The position numbers were made by a program, and so were the translations under genes. The notes below the pieces were generated by a model. That model was not told the origin of the DNA, searched no databases, and saw nothing but the letters and a program-made list of their open reading frames with translations. DNA of 64,000 nt, from contig NZ_JWJE02000010.1 of assembly GCF_000812025.2 (NCBI RefSeq), positions 1 through 64,000 of the forward strand, in the 5' to 3' direction. The DNA comes from Bacillus thermotolerans (lineage in GTDB: Bacteria > Bacillota > Bacilli > Bacillales > Domibacillaceae). Positions 26,674 through 36,337 of this stretch are shown here, in pieces. Position 1 is the first letter of the stretch; each line of letters begins with the position of its first letter.

Positions 26674-27639
26674 TCATATGCTTCTTTGGAACAGGCTTTT
26701 AAATTCACCGTATCCTTCCTCCTCGAGTTTATCTTTTGGCACAAACCGGAGAGAGGCTGAGTTAATGCAGTAGCGAGCACGGTCAGGTCCCGGCCCATCA
26801 TCAAAGACGTGCCCTAGATGAGAGTCAGACGTTTTTGTCCGAACTTCAATTCGACGTAAGCCATGGGAAGTATCGAATCTCTCTTCAAGCTCCATGCGGT
26901 TTAGCGGCTTCGTAAAGCTTGGCCACCCGCAGCCGGCATCGTATTTGTCTGTCGAGCTGAACAGCGGTTCTCCTGAGATGATGTCTACATAGATGCCTTC
27001 TTCTTCGCAGTCCCAGTACTCATTCTCGAATGCCGGCTCCGTTGCATTCTCTTTTGTAACGGCGTATTGAAGAGGAGTAAGCTCCTCCTTCAGCTGCTCC
27101 CGGCTCTTTTGCTTCTTCCAATTTTCACGTATAAACTTCGCTCGTCCTGAGCTCTCTTTGTACAGATTGTAATGGAAAGGATTCTTTTTGTAATAGCCTT
27201 GATGCTTCTCCTCCGCGGGATAGAAGGGAGATGCAGGAAGAACACGCGTAGCAACCGGCTGATGAAACCTTCCGCTTGCTTCTATTTCGGCCTTTGAAGC
27301 CTCTGCTGCTTTCCGCTGCTTCTCTGTGTGATAAAAGATAGCAGTCCGGTAAGGAAGCCCCCGATCGCTAAACTGCCCTCCTTCATCTGTCGGATCAATT
27401 TGCTGCCAAAAGCGGCTGAGCAGGCTTTCATAAGATATAACAGTGGGGTCAAAGGTGATTTGTACAGCTTCATAATGGCCTGTCTCGCCGCTATGCACCT
27501 CTTCATATGTTGGGTGCTCTGTCGCTCCCCCTGTGTAACCGGATAGAACCTTCTTGATGCCTGGCTGTTCATCGAAGGGGGATACCATACACCAAAAGCA
27601 GCCGCCAGCAAAGGTTGCTCGCTCCAATGATTGTGTCAT
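26674..27639 (-). CDS. msrAB: Fused methionine sulfoxide reductase MsrA-MsrB
   Basis: 321 residues. The MsrA domain (about 1-160) has catalytic GCFWC at residues 13-17 and HQGYYKKNP. The MsrB domain (about 175-315) has [17 protein letters not shown] and the catalytic Cys in RYCINSAS. The CxxC zinc-binding pairs found in many MsrB proteins are not present (for example ISGEPLF where Cys is usual), so this is the zinc-free form. It repairs both epimers of methionine sulfoxide. AAGGAG precedes ATG 27639. It lies 37 nt after the aldehyde dehydrogenase gene, so the two may be co-transcribed as an oxidative-damage unit. Confidence 0.95.
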   Translation of the reverse strand: MTQSLERATFAGGCFWCMVSPFDEQPGIKKVLSGYTGGATEHPTYEEVHSGETGHYEAVQITFDPTVISYESLLSRFWQQIDPTDEGGQFSDRGLPYRTAIFYHTEKQRKAAEASKAEIEASGRFHQPVATRVLPASPFYPAEEKHQGYYKKNPFHYNLYKESSGRAKFIRENWKKQKSREQLKEELTPLQYAVTKENATEPAFENEYWDCEEEGIYVDIISGEPLFSSTDKYDAGCGWPSFTKPLNRMELEERFDTSHGLRRIEVRTKTSDSHLGHVFDDGPGPDRARYCINSASLRFVPKDKLEEEGYGEFKSLFQRSI

Positions 27640-27676
27640 GTCTATTCACTCCTTTTTATCTACTAAACGCAAGGCC

Positions 27677-29203
27677 TCACTTCTTCGCTGTTATCCTCCG
27701 ATACGCCCGGAGAAACGAGCGCCAGCTCCGCTTTCTGCCCCAAAATGAGCGGATCAACTCGGCAAATGCCTCATATTTTCCTTCATACGGGAACCAGTTC
27801 ACCTCACTCAGCTTCGTTCCCTTGTCCACCATGACGGAAGTTTGTATACAGAAGCTCTGCATGCCAACATCTCCATGGTAAGCACCGATGCCACCTTCTT
27901 TCACTCCTCCATATGGAAGATAGGGGTTCGCTACAGTAATGATGACATCGTTGATCACCGCATTGCCTGTGACCAGCCTGGATACAGCCTGCTTGCCTCG
28001 TTCGATATCAGATGTCCAGACACTGGCATTCAATCCAAAACGAGAATCATTGGCTAAAGCAAGAGCCTCCTCTTCCGTTTCGAACGCCATAATGGGCAGC
28101 ACGGGTCCAAATGTTTCCTCCCGCATGATCTTCATACGGTGATCTACATTCGTTATGATCAGGGGCTGAATGAACATGTGCCCCTCCTCCCATTTATCCG
28201 GGTGCTTGCCTGCTGCTAAAACCGCCCCTTTGTTTAAAGCGTCTTCTACTTGTTCCTTCACAACCCTTACTTGCTTAGAAAATGTCATTGAACCAATATC
28301 ATCCTCAAAGCTCGTCCCTTGCTTTAAACGGCCTGCCTCTTGTACTAAACGATCCATGAACTCTGCATAGATACTTTTTTCCACATATAACCGCTCAACG
28401 GACATGCACACCTGGCCGCTGTTATTAAAAGCTCCCCAAAGCGCCCCCTGAACGGCACGCTCAATATTAGCATCAGCAAAGACAATCATCGGATCCTTCC
28501 CGCCCAGTTCAAGAGTGGTTGGAATCAACCGCTTGGCTGCCTCTGTCTGAATGATTTTCCCCGTCGGTACGGATCCGGTAAAGTGAATATAATCCGGCTG
28601 ACCTTCAATCAGGGCTGCCCCCGTATCTTTTCCGCCATGAGCCACCTGCACGACTCCTTCAGGAAAGCCCGCTTGCTCAAATAGCTGCTCAATAAGGACC
28701 CCGATCATTGGTGTGACTTCAGACGGCTTTAATATGACCGTATTTCCGCCGACAAGTGCTTCCACGACGGGAATCATAGAGAGCTGGAATGGAAAATTCC
28801 ACGGTGAAATGATCAATACCGTTCCTCTCGGCTTGTACTCAATATAGGAGGACTTTCCCATTAGCGTAATAGGCGTCTTCACCTTTTTTGTCCGCAAAGC
28901 AAGAGGAGCTCTTTGTTCAATGTGGGAAATAGAATCGATGACAGTCATCACTTCAGTTGTTAAAGCTTCTACCGCTGTTTTTCCAGTCGATACTTTAATC
29001 ACTTCCACTATCTTGTTCATTTCCTCTACCAGCGTTAACCGCAGTTTACGTAAATAGCGAATCCGTTCGGAAAGGGGTAATCCGGCCCACACCCCAAACG
29101 ACCGCCTAGCCACTGTATACATACCCTCAACTGCTTCCGGCAATGTTTCTTCCGCCTCACCAATTACTGTATTTGTTGCTGGATTAGTCGCTGTCCATCT
29201 CAT
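27677..29203 (-). CDS. Aldehyde dehydrogenase (NAD(P)-dependent family)
   Basis: 508 residues. Features are SPWNFPFQLSMIPVVEALVGGN, the nucleotide-binding FTGSVPTGK, the general base Glu in LELGGKDP and the catalytic Cys in NNSGQVCMSVERLYV. The conserved REETFGPVLPIMAF segment follows. The C-terminus ends in an unusual basic tail (WGRKRSWRSFLRAYRR) that could bind membranes or nucleic acid. ATG 29203 is chosen because AAGGAG is 8 nt upstream; the frame opens at 29248 without a ribosome binding site. Confidence 0.9.
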   Translation of the reverse strand: MRWTATNPATNTVIGEAEETLPEAVEGMYTVARRSFGVWAGLPLSERIRYLRKLRLTLVEEMNKIVEVIKVSTGKTAVEALTTEVMTVIDSISHIEQRAPLALRTKKVKTPITLMGKSSYIEYKPRGTVLIISPWNFPFQLSMIPVVEALVGGNTVILKPSEVTPMIGVLIEQLFEQAGFPEGVVQVAHGGKDTGAALIEGQPDYIHFTGSVPTGKIIQTEAAKRLIPTTLELGGKDPMIVFADANIERAVQGALWGAFNNSGQVCMSVERLYVEKSIYAEFMDRLVQEAGRLKQGTSFEDDIGSMTFSKQVRVVKEQVEDALNKGAVLAAGKHPDKWEEGHMFIQPLIITNVDHRMKIMREETFGPVLPIMAFETEEEALALANDSRFGLNASVWTSDIERGKQAVSRLVTGNAVINDVIITVANPYLPYGGVKEGGIGAYHGDVGMQSFCIQTSVMVDKGTKLSEVNWFPYEGKYEAFAELIRSFWGRKRSWRSFLRAYRRITAKK

Positions 29204-29302
29204 TCCATTCTCTCCTTCATTTGGCCAGTCCTTAATTTTTCTGATCATAACATACTAAGGGTGCTCTAACATAACCTTTACCTGCCTACATCAGAACAAA
29301 CA

Positions 29303-29737
29303 CTAAAAAACCTTATTTTGCTTTAGAAACAAAATAAGGTTTTTCCGGTCAGCTGTGTTTAGGTCCATTTGTTTATAACCTTTTAATAAAAATTCATTTC
29401 CGTCCTCATCATAAAATGTCACGAACGTGCCTCATTGCATCTGCTGTGGTTCCTCTTTAAACTGGACACCCTTTGCCTTCATTTCTTCATATGTCCGTAA
29501 GATATCGTCACACTCAAAAACAATAGAAGCTTTCATATTTTCTGCGTTTGGCATCATCGCCTTTGGATAAAGGACTAGACGTGTTTGGGCATCCTTAGGG
29601 GCTACTTCCAGCCAAAAGGTATTGGGTTCCATCGGACGTTCAGCTGCTACTTCAAAACCGGCTTTATCTGTCCAGAATTCCTTTGCTTTTTGCTGATCTT
29701 CTACATATACGGCTACTGTACCTGCATTTGTAATCAT
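29303..29737 (-). pseudogene. VOC/glyoxalase-family gene interrupted by an in-frame TGA
   Basis: The open part (29737-29432, 101 residues) begins MITNAGTVAVYVEDQQKAKEFW and has one to two VOC beta-alpha-beta units. It ends EEPQQMQ then TGA at 29434-29432. Beyond the stop the same frame reads GTFVTFYDEDGNEFLLKG, the usual C-terminal end of this family, and runs to TAG at 29303-29305. In relatives the position is normally Trp, Tyr or Phe, so a TGG-to-TGA change is the simplest explanation. The lost tail carries a metal-binding Glu, so the truncated product is probably inactive. GGAGG precedes the start codon. Confidence 0.75.
29305..29345. terminator. Terminator overlapping the VOC gene end
   Basis: AAAAAACCTTATTTTG (29305-29320) pairs with CAAAATAAGGTTTTT (29330-29344), 9-nt loop. 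It lies inside the restored 3' end of the VOC frame and can act in both directions. Confidence 0.75.
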
Positions 29738-29944
29738 TTGCCGACCTCCAAAGATAAATGAATGTTCTGCTGCTAGTAATTTATTATTTCACTTCCTGTT
29801 AAACCACACAAGTGTTCGGTTTAAAGGGCGTTAAGAAAGTATGCAACATGCGGATTGAGGGGAAGCTTATTTTCCCTTTTTCTCTTCATGCTATATACTG
29901 ATGAATGACCGTTTTTCGTAAACCAAGAAAAATAAACAGAAAGG

Positions 29945-31474
29945 ATGAGTAAGTCATTGAAACAGCAAACCGGAGTGATAGATATAGGTTCCAACACGAT
30001 CCGGCTCGTCATCTATGAGCATTCCGAGAGCCGCTATGAAGAAGTAGAAAACATCAAAATACCGGCACGTTTACGAGAGTATTTTGACGACAGTCAATCA
30101 TTAAATAAAGAAGGAATAGAAACAATCATCCGGGCTCTTCAGCTGTTCCAAACAGTTATTCAGCAATACAGAGTCCCAGAGGTGATTTGTACCGCTACGG
30201 CGGCGATCCGGCAAGCAGCTAATAAAAAGGACATTCTGCAAATCATAAAAGAGAAGACCGGTTTCATCACTCAGCTATTATCTGATCGTGAGGAAGCCTA
30301 TTATGGATTTTTAGGAAGCGTCCACTCTACCTATATTAATGAAGGGGTCACAATTGATATGGGCGGCGGCAGTACGGAAGTGACCTACTTTCGCAATCAA
30401 GAACTAATACATTATCATAGCTTTTCGTTTGGGTCTTTGTCTCTGAAGCTCAACTTTGTGAAAGGCTGCCTTCCTACTGAGCAGGAAAAGGAGAACATTC
30501 GCAGCTTTATACGGTCACAGCTGACCTCCCTGTCCTGGATTACTGATAAAGAGCTGCCTATCGTTGCTTTGGGAGGAAGTGCGCGGAATATCGCTCAAAT
30601 TCATCACAACCTCATAGACTACCCGCTTGCAGGCATCCACCAATATGAAATGAGCGCTGCAGATGTCCAAGCCGTTAAAAAGAGCTTACAGCCTCTGTCT
30701 TACGATGACCTCCAAAAAGTCGAAGGACTGTCAAAAGACCGGACGGATACCATTCTGCCTGCCTTAGAAGTATTTAGTGTTTTATTTGAAGTCGTCTCGG
30801 CCACGAAGCTCGTTTTCAGCAGCCAAGGTCTGAGAGACGGCATCATTTATGAAAGCTTGAACCGACCGGATCAGAAAACAGACGATTCGGCAGATGATGG
30901 CATTCAAGAACTGTTAAAAGAGCTCCACTTGCCGATGCATGCAAAGACTCAGGAAATTAAACTGGCCGTTTCTCTCTTTAAGCAAGTAAGGGAGCATGCA
31001 GAAGAAGTGAATAAACGTGAAAATGACTTGAGATTACTAACACATGGAACAGAAACTTTCTTCCTAGGCAAAAGAATAAATGAAGAATCAAGCCGAACTG
31101 CTTTTTATTTACTGTCTAACCGGAATATTGCCAGGCTCTCCCACCGGGACCGTATTCAATTAGCATTAATTGCTTCCTACAAGGGAAAGAGCGCTTTTCG
31201 TCAATATATCCTTCCTTTTAAAAACTGGTTCTCCAAGGCAGAACAAAAAACGCTCTGCATCATGGGAGCTGTCATTAAGCTCGCATACAAGCTGAATGTA
31301 TCTGGGAAAAACGGTGTATTAGACATTCATGTGTCTCCAAATAAAGACGATTGGATCGTATATATTACTTGTAAACACCCATGTCCAGCGGAAGAGTATC
31401 ATTTTCTTAAGGAAAAAAAGCACTTAGAGAAGCTGTTAAAAGTAAACATTGTCCCTAAGTTCAAATTAGTATAA
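29945..31474 (+). CDS. ppx: Exopolyphosphatase, Ppx/GppA family
   Basis: 509 residues. The actin-like ATPase-fold motifs are GVIDIGSNTIRLVIYE at the N-terminus, ATAAIRQA, TIDMGGGSTEV (around residue 137-147) and LGGSARNIA. The C-terminal region (about 310-509) is the HD-like helical domain. It releases phosphate from polyphosphate, or hydrolyses pppGpp in the GppA branch. It sits upstream of ppk on the same strand with its own regulatory gap. Start is ATG 29945 or TTG 29957; the AAAGGATGAG element suits the latter slightly better. Confidence 0.88.
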   Translation: MSKSLKQQTGVIDIGSNTIRLVIYEHSESRYEEVENIKIPARLREYFDDSQSLNKEGIETIIRALQLFQTVIQQYRVPEVICTATAAIRQAANKKDILQIIKEKTGFITQLLSDREEAYYGFLGSVHSTYINEGVTIDMGGGSTEVTYFRNQELIHYHSFSFGSLSLKLNFVKGCLPTEQEKENIRSFIRSQLTSLSWITDKELPIVALGGSARNIAQIHHNLIDYPLAGIHQYEMSAADVQAVKKSLQPLSYDDLQKVEGLSKDRTDTILPALEVFSVLFEVVSATKLVFSSQGLRDGIIYESLNRPDQKTDDSADDGIQELLKELHLPMHAKTQEIKLAVSLFKQVREHAEEVNKRENDLRLLTHGTETFFLGKRINEESSRTAFYLLSNRNIARLSHRDRIQLALIASYKGKSAFRQYILPFKNWFSKAEQKTLCIMGAVIKLAYKLNVSGKNGVLDIHVSPNKDDWIVYITCKHPCPAEEYHFLKEKKHLEKLLKVNIVPKFKLV

Positions 31475-31492
31475 CTAAAACATATACCCATA

Positions 31493-31523
31493 TTTCGACA
31501 GAGAATGCCTAAAATTGTCGAAA
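31493..31523. promoter_or_regulatory. Paired Spo0A-type boxes (inverted) between ppx and ppk
   Basis: TTTCGACA (31493-31500) and TGTCGAAA (31516-31523) form an inverted repeat. TGTCGAA is the core of the Bacillus Spo0A box. They lie next to the PhoP box. Confidence 0.5.
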
Positions 31524-31573
31524 TTTACAATATATTAATCAGGTCTTTACATTGACTTAACATTAAATTGATA
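31524..31573 (+). promoter_or_regulatory. PhoP box upstream of ppk
   Basis: Five TT(A/T)ACA-like hexamers at exact 11-bp spacing: TTTACA (31524), TTAATC (31535), TTTACA (31546), TTAACA (31557), TTGATA (31568). This is the direct-repeat architecture bound by phosphorylated PhoP in Bacillus, 48 nt before the ppk start. Confidence 0.75.
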
Positions 31574-31620
31574 CCTTTGAAGTAATCAAAAAGTAAGACA
31601 TGTAAAGGAGATGCAGGTAT

Positions 31621-33846
31621 ATGGAACCAACTTTAGACCCCGCACCCGATTTGGAAAATCCCTGCTTTTATAATAACCGGGAATTAAGCTGGTTAGATTT
31701 TAATAAAAGGGTACTGGAAGAAGCTCGGGATGATAGAAACTCCCTTCTGGAAAAATATAAATTTTTAGCGATCTTCAGCTCGAATTTGGACGAGTTTTTT
31801 ATGGTGCGTGTAGCCGGTTTAATCGAACAAGTAAGAGCTGGTCTTAAGCGGCCTGATACAAAAACACAATTAATGCCGTCTGAGCAGCTGGCCCTTATTT
31901 CTGAACGTACGCATAAGCTGGTAGAAGAGCAGCAGCAGATCTTTTTACATGAGCTGGCTCCTCTTCTGAAAAAAGAAGGAATTCATATGATTCCTGTATC
32001 AGAAGTAGAGCCAGCTCATGTATCTTTTCTAGAGGAATACTTTAAGGAAAAAATCTTCCCTGTTCTTACTCCAATGGCCATTGATGCATATAGGCCGTTT
32101 CCTATGCTTTTAAATAAATCATTAAACTTAGCAGTGATTATTAAAAACCAACTAGACAACAACCAAGAGAATGAATCACAAAACAAACTAGCGATCGTGC
32201 AAGTCCCATCTGTGCTAGACAGGCTTATTGAACTCCCGTCAAAAGACGGAAAAAGAACGTTTGTATTATTAGAGCAAGTGATCGCCCACTTCATTCATAC
32301 CTTATTCAAAGGGTTTAGTATTCAATCAATTACTCCTTTTCGAATTACGCGTAATGCCGACCTAACGATCCATGAAGATGAAGCAGAAGACCTATTAGAG
32401 GAAATTGAGGAAGAATTAAAGAAGCGCAAGTGGGGAGCGGCCGTTCGCTTGGAAGTTCAGTGCGGATCCTTTGAGATGGGTGTTGTTAATCATTTGATCG
32501 AAGAGCTGGAAATCCATGAAAAAGACGTCTATTTCACAGAAATGCCTCTCGATTTAACATTTTTATTTTCTTTTTACGGCATTGTTCAGTCGACTCATGA
32601 TCATCTAGCCGGGAAGAGCTTTATTCCCCAGCCGCCTCAAGATTTAGGAGGAGAAAAAGATGTGTTTGCTGCCGCGAGAAAGCAAGACATTTTATTTCAT
32701 CATCCTTATGAGTCCTTTGAGCCAGTTGTGGAGTTTATCTCACAAGCAGCAGATGATCCAGACGTATTAGCGATTAAACAAACGCTGTACAGGGTGAGCG
32801 GAAATTCTCCTATTATTAAAAGTCTCCAGCGGGCGGCTGAAAATGGAAAACAAGTAACCGTTCTTGTTGAATTGAAAGCCCGCTTTGACGAGCAGAATAA
32901 CGTGCATTGGGCGAAAGAGCTTGAAAAAGCCGGCTGCCACGTTATTTACGGAATGACCTACTTAAAAACCCATAGCAAGATTACACTCGTTGTGCGACGC
33001 ACGAAAAATGGAATCGAAAGGTTTGTCCACTTAGGGACAGGCAACTACAATGATTCCACTGCCCGCATCTATACAGATATGGGCTTGATTACAACAGATG
33101 AGGAAATTGGAATCGACGCAACCAATTTCTTTAATTATTTGAGCGGGTACACCGCGAGGCCGCAATATCACCACCTGATCGTCTCCCCTTTTGGCATTCG
33201 AGACAAGTTCATTGAATTAATTGACCAGGAAATCAAATTTCACAAACAGCATGGCAATGGCTATATTGCAGCAAAGATGAACTCTCTTTCCGATAAGAAT
33301 CTGATTAAGAAGCTGTATGAAGCATCCATCGCGGGCGTAAAGGTAGATTTAGTTGTACGCGGCACCTGCTGTCTGCGGCCAGGCGTCGAAGGAATCAGCG
33401 AAAACATAAGAGTCCGGAGCATCGTCGGCACCTTCCTGGAGCATACACGAATCTTCTTTTTTAATCATAATGGAGAAGAAAAACTGTACTTGTCTTCTGC
33501 AGATATGATGACGAGAAACATGGAGAACCGCGTAGAAATCCTGTTCCCTATTTTGAAGCCTCACTTAAAGGAACGAATTCATGAGTGGATGGAGATTATA
33601 TTAGCGGATAATACAAAGGCGCGCGAGCAGGATTCGTCCGGAACGTATCACTATGTTCAAAGAGCAGATGGCGAGAAAGAAGTTAACAGCCAAATGGTCA
33701 TGTGTGAGATGGCTTATCGAAGAAAAGATTTAAAAAAGCCTGAATCTAAACCGATCCTTTCTATAAAAGAAACCTTCCCAAAAATAGGTGATTACACTAC
33801 CACTCGTTTAAGAAAGCTCGGCGGACTGATTAAAATGCTTTTCTGA
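31621..33846 (+). CDS. ppk: Polyphosphate kinase
   Basis: 741 residues, full-length PPK1. The N-terminal ELSWLDFNKRVLEEA, the phospholipase-D-like motif with the autophosphorylated His in YLKTHSKITLVVRR (around 450), and the second catalytic His in LEHTRIFFFNHNGEEKLYLSSAD are visible. It makes polyphosphate from ATP, reversibly. AAAGGAG precedes ATG 31621. The PhoP box suggests induction by phosphate limitation. It follows ppx, and a bidirectional terminator follows. Confidence 0.96.
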   Translation: MEPTLDPAPDLENPCFYNNRELSWLDFNKRVLEEARDDRNSLLEKYKFLAIFSSNLDEFFMVRVAGLIEQVRAGLKRPDTKTQLMPSEQLALISERTHKLVEEQQQIFLHELAPLLKKEGIHMIPVSEVEPAHVSFLEEYFKEKIFPVLTPMAIDAYRPFPMLLNKSLNLAVIIKNQLDNNQENESQNKLAIVQVPSVLDRLIELPSKDGKRTFVLLEQVIAHFIHTLFKGFSIQSITPFRITRNADLTIHEDEAEDLLEEIEEELKKRKWGAAVRLEVQCGSFEMGVVNHLIEELEIHEKDVYFTEMPLDLTFLFSFYGIVQSTHDHLAGKSFIPQPPQDLGGEKDVFAAARKQDILFHHPYESFEPVVEFISQAADDPDVLAIKQTLYRVSGNSPIIKSLQRAAENGKQVTVLVELKARFDEQNNVHWAKELEKAGCHVIYGMTYLKTHSKITLVVRRTKNGIERFVHLGTGNYNDSTARIYTDMGLITTDEEIGIDATNFFNYLSGYTARPQYHHLIVSPFGIRDKFIELIDQEIKFHKQHGNGYIAAKMNSLSDKNLIKKLYEASIAGVKVDLVVRGTCCLRPGVEGISENIRVRSIVGTFLEHTRIFFFNHNGEEKLYLSSADMMTRNMENRVEILFPILKPHLKERIHEWMEIILADNTKAREQDSSGTYHYVQRADGEKEVNSQMVMCEMAYRRKDLKKPESKPILSIKETFPKIGDYTTTRLRKLGGLIKMLF

Positions 33847-33860
33847 ACTATAGATAAGGA

Positions 33861-33890
33861 AAGAAGCAGCCGGTTTGTCGGCTGCTTCTT
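33861..33890. terminator. Bidirectional terminator between ppk and hprK-like gene
   Basis: AAGAAGCAGCCG pairs perfectly with CGGCTGCTTCTT around GTTTGT. Confidence 0.9.
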
Positions 33891-34815
33891 ATTCATTATG
33901 GCTGGATAAATCGGACTTCACGCGCTTCATAAATTCTTCCGCTGCATTGTAGCCTTGCTGTTGAAGATACCAGTTATTCGCAGCAGCTTCAATTAGCCCC
34001 GCTACATCACGGCCCGGCTGAAGCTGAATTTGCATGTGCGGAATCCGAACACCCATATACTCCTTGTGCTTCGTTTCTATCTCCAGCTCATTATTTAACA
34101 TATTGTCCTTCCATTTTGTAAGCTCGATATCCAATGTAATGCGGGTTTCCTCCTGAAATGCCTTCCTGCCGTATAAACGCACAACATTTAAAAGACCTAC
34201 ACTGCGCAAAGCAAGAAATTCCTTGTTCGTCTCATTATGCGTGCCGAGAAGCGTTTGAGGACTGAGCTTTTTCAAAACAACGATGTCATCAGCAATCAGG
34301 CGATGTCCGCGTCCAAGGAGCGTATGAGCCGTCTCGCTCTTTCCGACGCCGGATTTTCCTCGCAGCAAAATGCCGATCCCCGATACGTTGACACAAACAC
34401 CATGAACGGCCATCTCCGGAGCCAGCTGCTTTACCAAATAAGCATCTAGTTTTCCCATGAGCTCATAGGTAGACTTAGATGTACGAAGCAGCGGGATGCC
34501 CTTTGTCTCACAAATTTCTGTAAGGTACACCAGCCCTTCCTGATTATCAGTCACAATCACACAAGGCGGGTTGTATGTCAACACATTCTCAATTCTTAGC
34601 CTGCGTTCTTCTCCATCCAGCCTTTGCAAATACGCTCCTTCATTCTTTCCAAGCACTTGTATATGCCCTGCTGGGAGAAAATCAAAATGATTGATAAACT
34701 CCAGCCCCGGATGGTGTAAACCGGCCTTCTCCACTGTCCGGCGCAGATGTTCCTTCCCGGCTAATATTTCTAGTGAAAATCGACGGACTATATCCTCCAC
34801 CGTAATTGTTTCCAT
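33889..34815 (-). CDS. HPr kinase/phosphorylase-like protein
   Basis: 308 residues, close to standard HprK length. It has the N-terminal regulatory domain, then VHGVCVNVSGIGILLRGKSG with Walker A GKSGVGKS at residues 153-160 and RLIADDIVVLK. The C-terminal GVRIPHMQIQLQPGRD and GLIEAAANNWYLQQQGYNAA follow. HprK phosphorylates Ser46 of HPr and dephosphorylates it, driving carbon catabolite repression with CcpA. The middle region is more divergent than in textbook HprK. The gene is alone, not with lgt as in Bacillus, so it may be a second copy. Confidence 0.85.
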   Translation of the reverse strand: METITVEDIVRRFSLEILAGKEHLRRTVEKAGLHHPGLEFINHFDFLPAGHIQVLGKNEGAYLQRLDGEERRLRIENVLTYNPPCVIVTDNQEGLVYLTEICETKGIPLLRTSKSTYELMGKLDAYLVKQLAPEMAVHGVCVNVSGIGILLRGKSGVGKSETAHTLLGRGHRLIADDIVVLKKLSPQTLLGTHNETNKEFLALRSVGLLNVVRLYGRKAFQEETRITLDIELTKWKDNMLNNELEIETKHKEYMGVRIPHMQIQLQPGRDVAGLIEAAANNWYLQQQGYNAAEEFMKRVKSDLSSHNE

Positions 34816-35251
34816 TTTTCTTACACACCCTATCTATATGACAATATGAGTTTTTTATATGTACCGTCTGTTTTAATAGTTCTTTCCATTTTTTTAAGCT
34901 ATTATAATAAATCAAAGATAGGTTAACACAATGGTTCTATAATGTATATCAAAATAAGAATTTGGCTGCAATAAAGTTTTGACTGTTGATACGGCCGGTT
35001 ATCTTCCTATTAAATAGATCTTCCTCCATACAAAATGTGATGTGAGCAAAAGACTTCCTTTTTAATTGTAAAAATCTTATAATTATTATTGACGTAAGGT
35101 TTCCTTACATAAAGATTGAAAAAGACCACACACGCTGTTTGACCGAACATCTTTTTCTTCAGTTGGGGATTGCAACATTCCTTTCAGAAGTGCTTAAGGT
35201 GTTCTTTTTTGTAGTTCAATTGAATTCACAGAAAATGGAGGAGAAACAATC
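34816..35251. promoter_or_regulatory. 436-bp intergenic region with a palindromic operator before the DgcN-like gene
   Basis: No coding sequence supported. GTAAGG-TTT-CCTTAC (35094-35108) is a perfect inverted repeat overlapping a TTGACG -35-like hexamer (35089-35094). The rest is AT-rich and includes the hprK-like upstream region. Confidence 0.45.
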
Positions 35252-36337
35252 GTGAAGAAGCAAGCGATCATTTATTGTGAACATCAATTTGGATCTATGG
35301 ATGGGAAAACCGCTAATGGTTTAGTGCGCGAACCGGGGAACTATGTGATCACTGCTGTTATCGACAGTACAAAGAGCGGACAGGATGCGGGAGAACATCT
35401 CGACAACAGAAAAAACGGCATCCCCATCTGCGGAACACTCGCCGAAGCCATCAGCTGCTCTGATCAACGCCCAGAAGATTTTATCCTCGGCATCGCTCCA
35501 GCTGATGCTTTTTTAAAAGAAAGCGAAAGACAAGTCATTATTGAAGCGATGAAGGCGGGGATGAACATCATCAACCCGCTTCAGGAATTCCTCACTGATG
35601 ACAAAGAGATGGTAACGATAGCTGGCCGTTACGGTGTCTACATCCGGGACATCCGCAAGCCAAAGCCGAAAAAAGAGTGGAAGCTGTTCTCAGGGAAAAT
35701 ATTAGACTTGGCTACCCCGGTTATTACCGTACTTGGCACGGATGGAGCTTGCGGCAAGCGGACGACAGCAGTAGAGGTAGAAAAAGCATTGAAGAAGCGA
35801 GGATACAAAACCGCTTTTATTGCAACCGGCCAAACCGGCCTTCTTCAAGGCGCTGCCTATGGGTTCGCCATGGACGCTTTTCCTCTTCAATACTTAATTG
35901 GTGAATTAGAAAGTGAAATCTTGCGGGCTAACGAAATCGAACAGCCCGATATTATTATCGTAGAAGGGCAAGGAGCATTAAGCCACCCGGCTTATGCCAG
36001 CTCATGTGGCATTCTCAAAGGCGCGAAGCCGCAAGCAGTTATCCTGCAGCATCCGCCAAAACGAAAAGTACTAGGCGATTTTCCATTCGCTGATATGCCA
36101 GATATCCAAAGCGAAATCAACCTTATTGAACACTATGGTCAAACAGAAGTAATTGCTATTACCCTGAACCATGAAAATATGACGGATGAGGAAATCTTCA
36201 GCACCATTGCTGAGTATGAACAGATATATCAGCTGCCCGTTACCGACGTGCTGAAACTAGGCTGTGATAAAGTCGTCGATGCCATCATTGACTTCTTCCC
36301 TTCCTTAAAAGGCAAGCAAGAGGCGGTCTTGTCATGA
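35252..36337 (+). CDS. DUF1611 / DgcN-family protein
   Basis: 361 residues. N-terminal Rossmann-like domain, then a C-terminal P-loop domain with GTDGACGKRTTA at residues 162-173, VEGQGALSHPAYA and HPPKRK. DUF1611 includes DgcN, characterised as a D-glutamate N-acetyltransferase that works with DgcA (N-acetyl-D-glutamate racemase) in D-glutamate catabolism. Start GTG 35252 follows GGAGGAG. It overlaps the racemase-like gene by ATGA. The partner here is a PLP racemase, not the enolase-superfamily DgcA, so the exact pathway is open. Confidence 0.85.
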   Translation: MKKQAIIYCEHQFGSMDGKTANGLVREPGNYVITAVIDSTKSGQDAGEHLDNRKNGIPICGTLAEAISCSDQRPEDFILGIAPADAFLKESERQVIIEAMKAGMNIINPLQEFLTDDKEMVTIAGRYGVYIRDIRKPKPKKEWKLFSGKILDLATPVITVLGTDGACGKRTTAVEVEKALKKRGYKTAFIATGQTGLLQGAAYGFAMDAFPLQYLIGELESEILRANEIEQPDIIIVEGQGALSHPAYASSCGILKGAKPQAVILQHPPKRKVLGDFPFADMPDIQSEINLIEHYGQTEVIAITLNHENMTDEEIFSTIAEYEQIYQLPVTDVLKLGCDKVVDAIIDFFPSLKGKQEAVLS

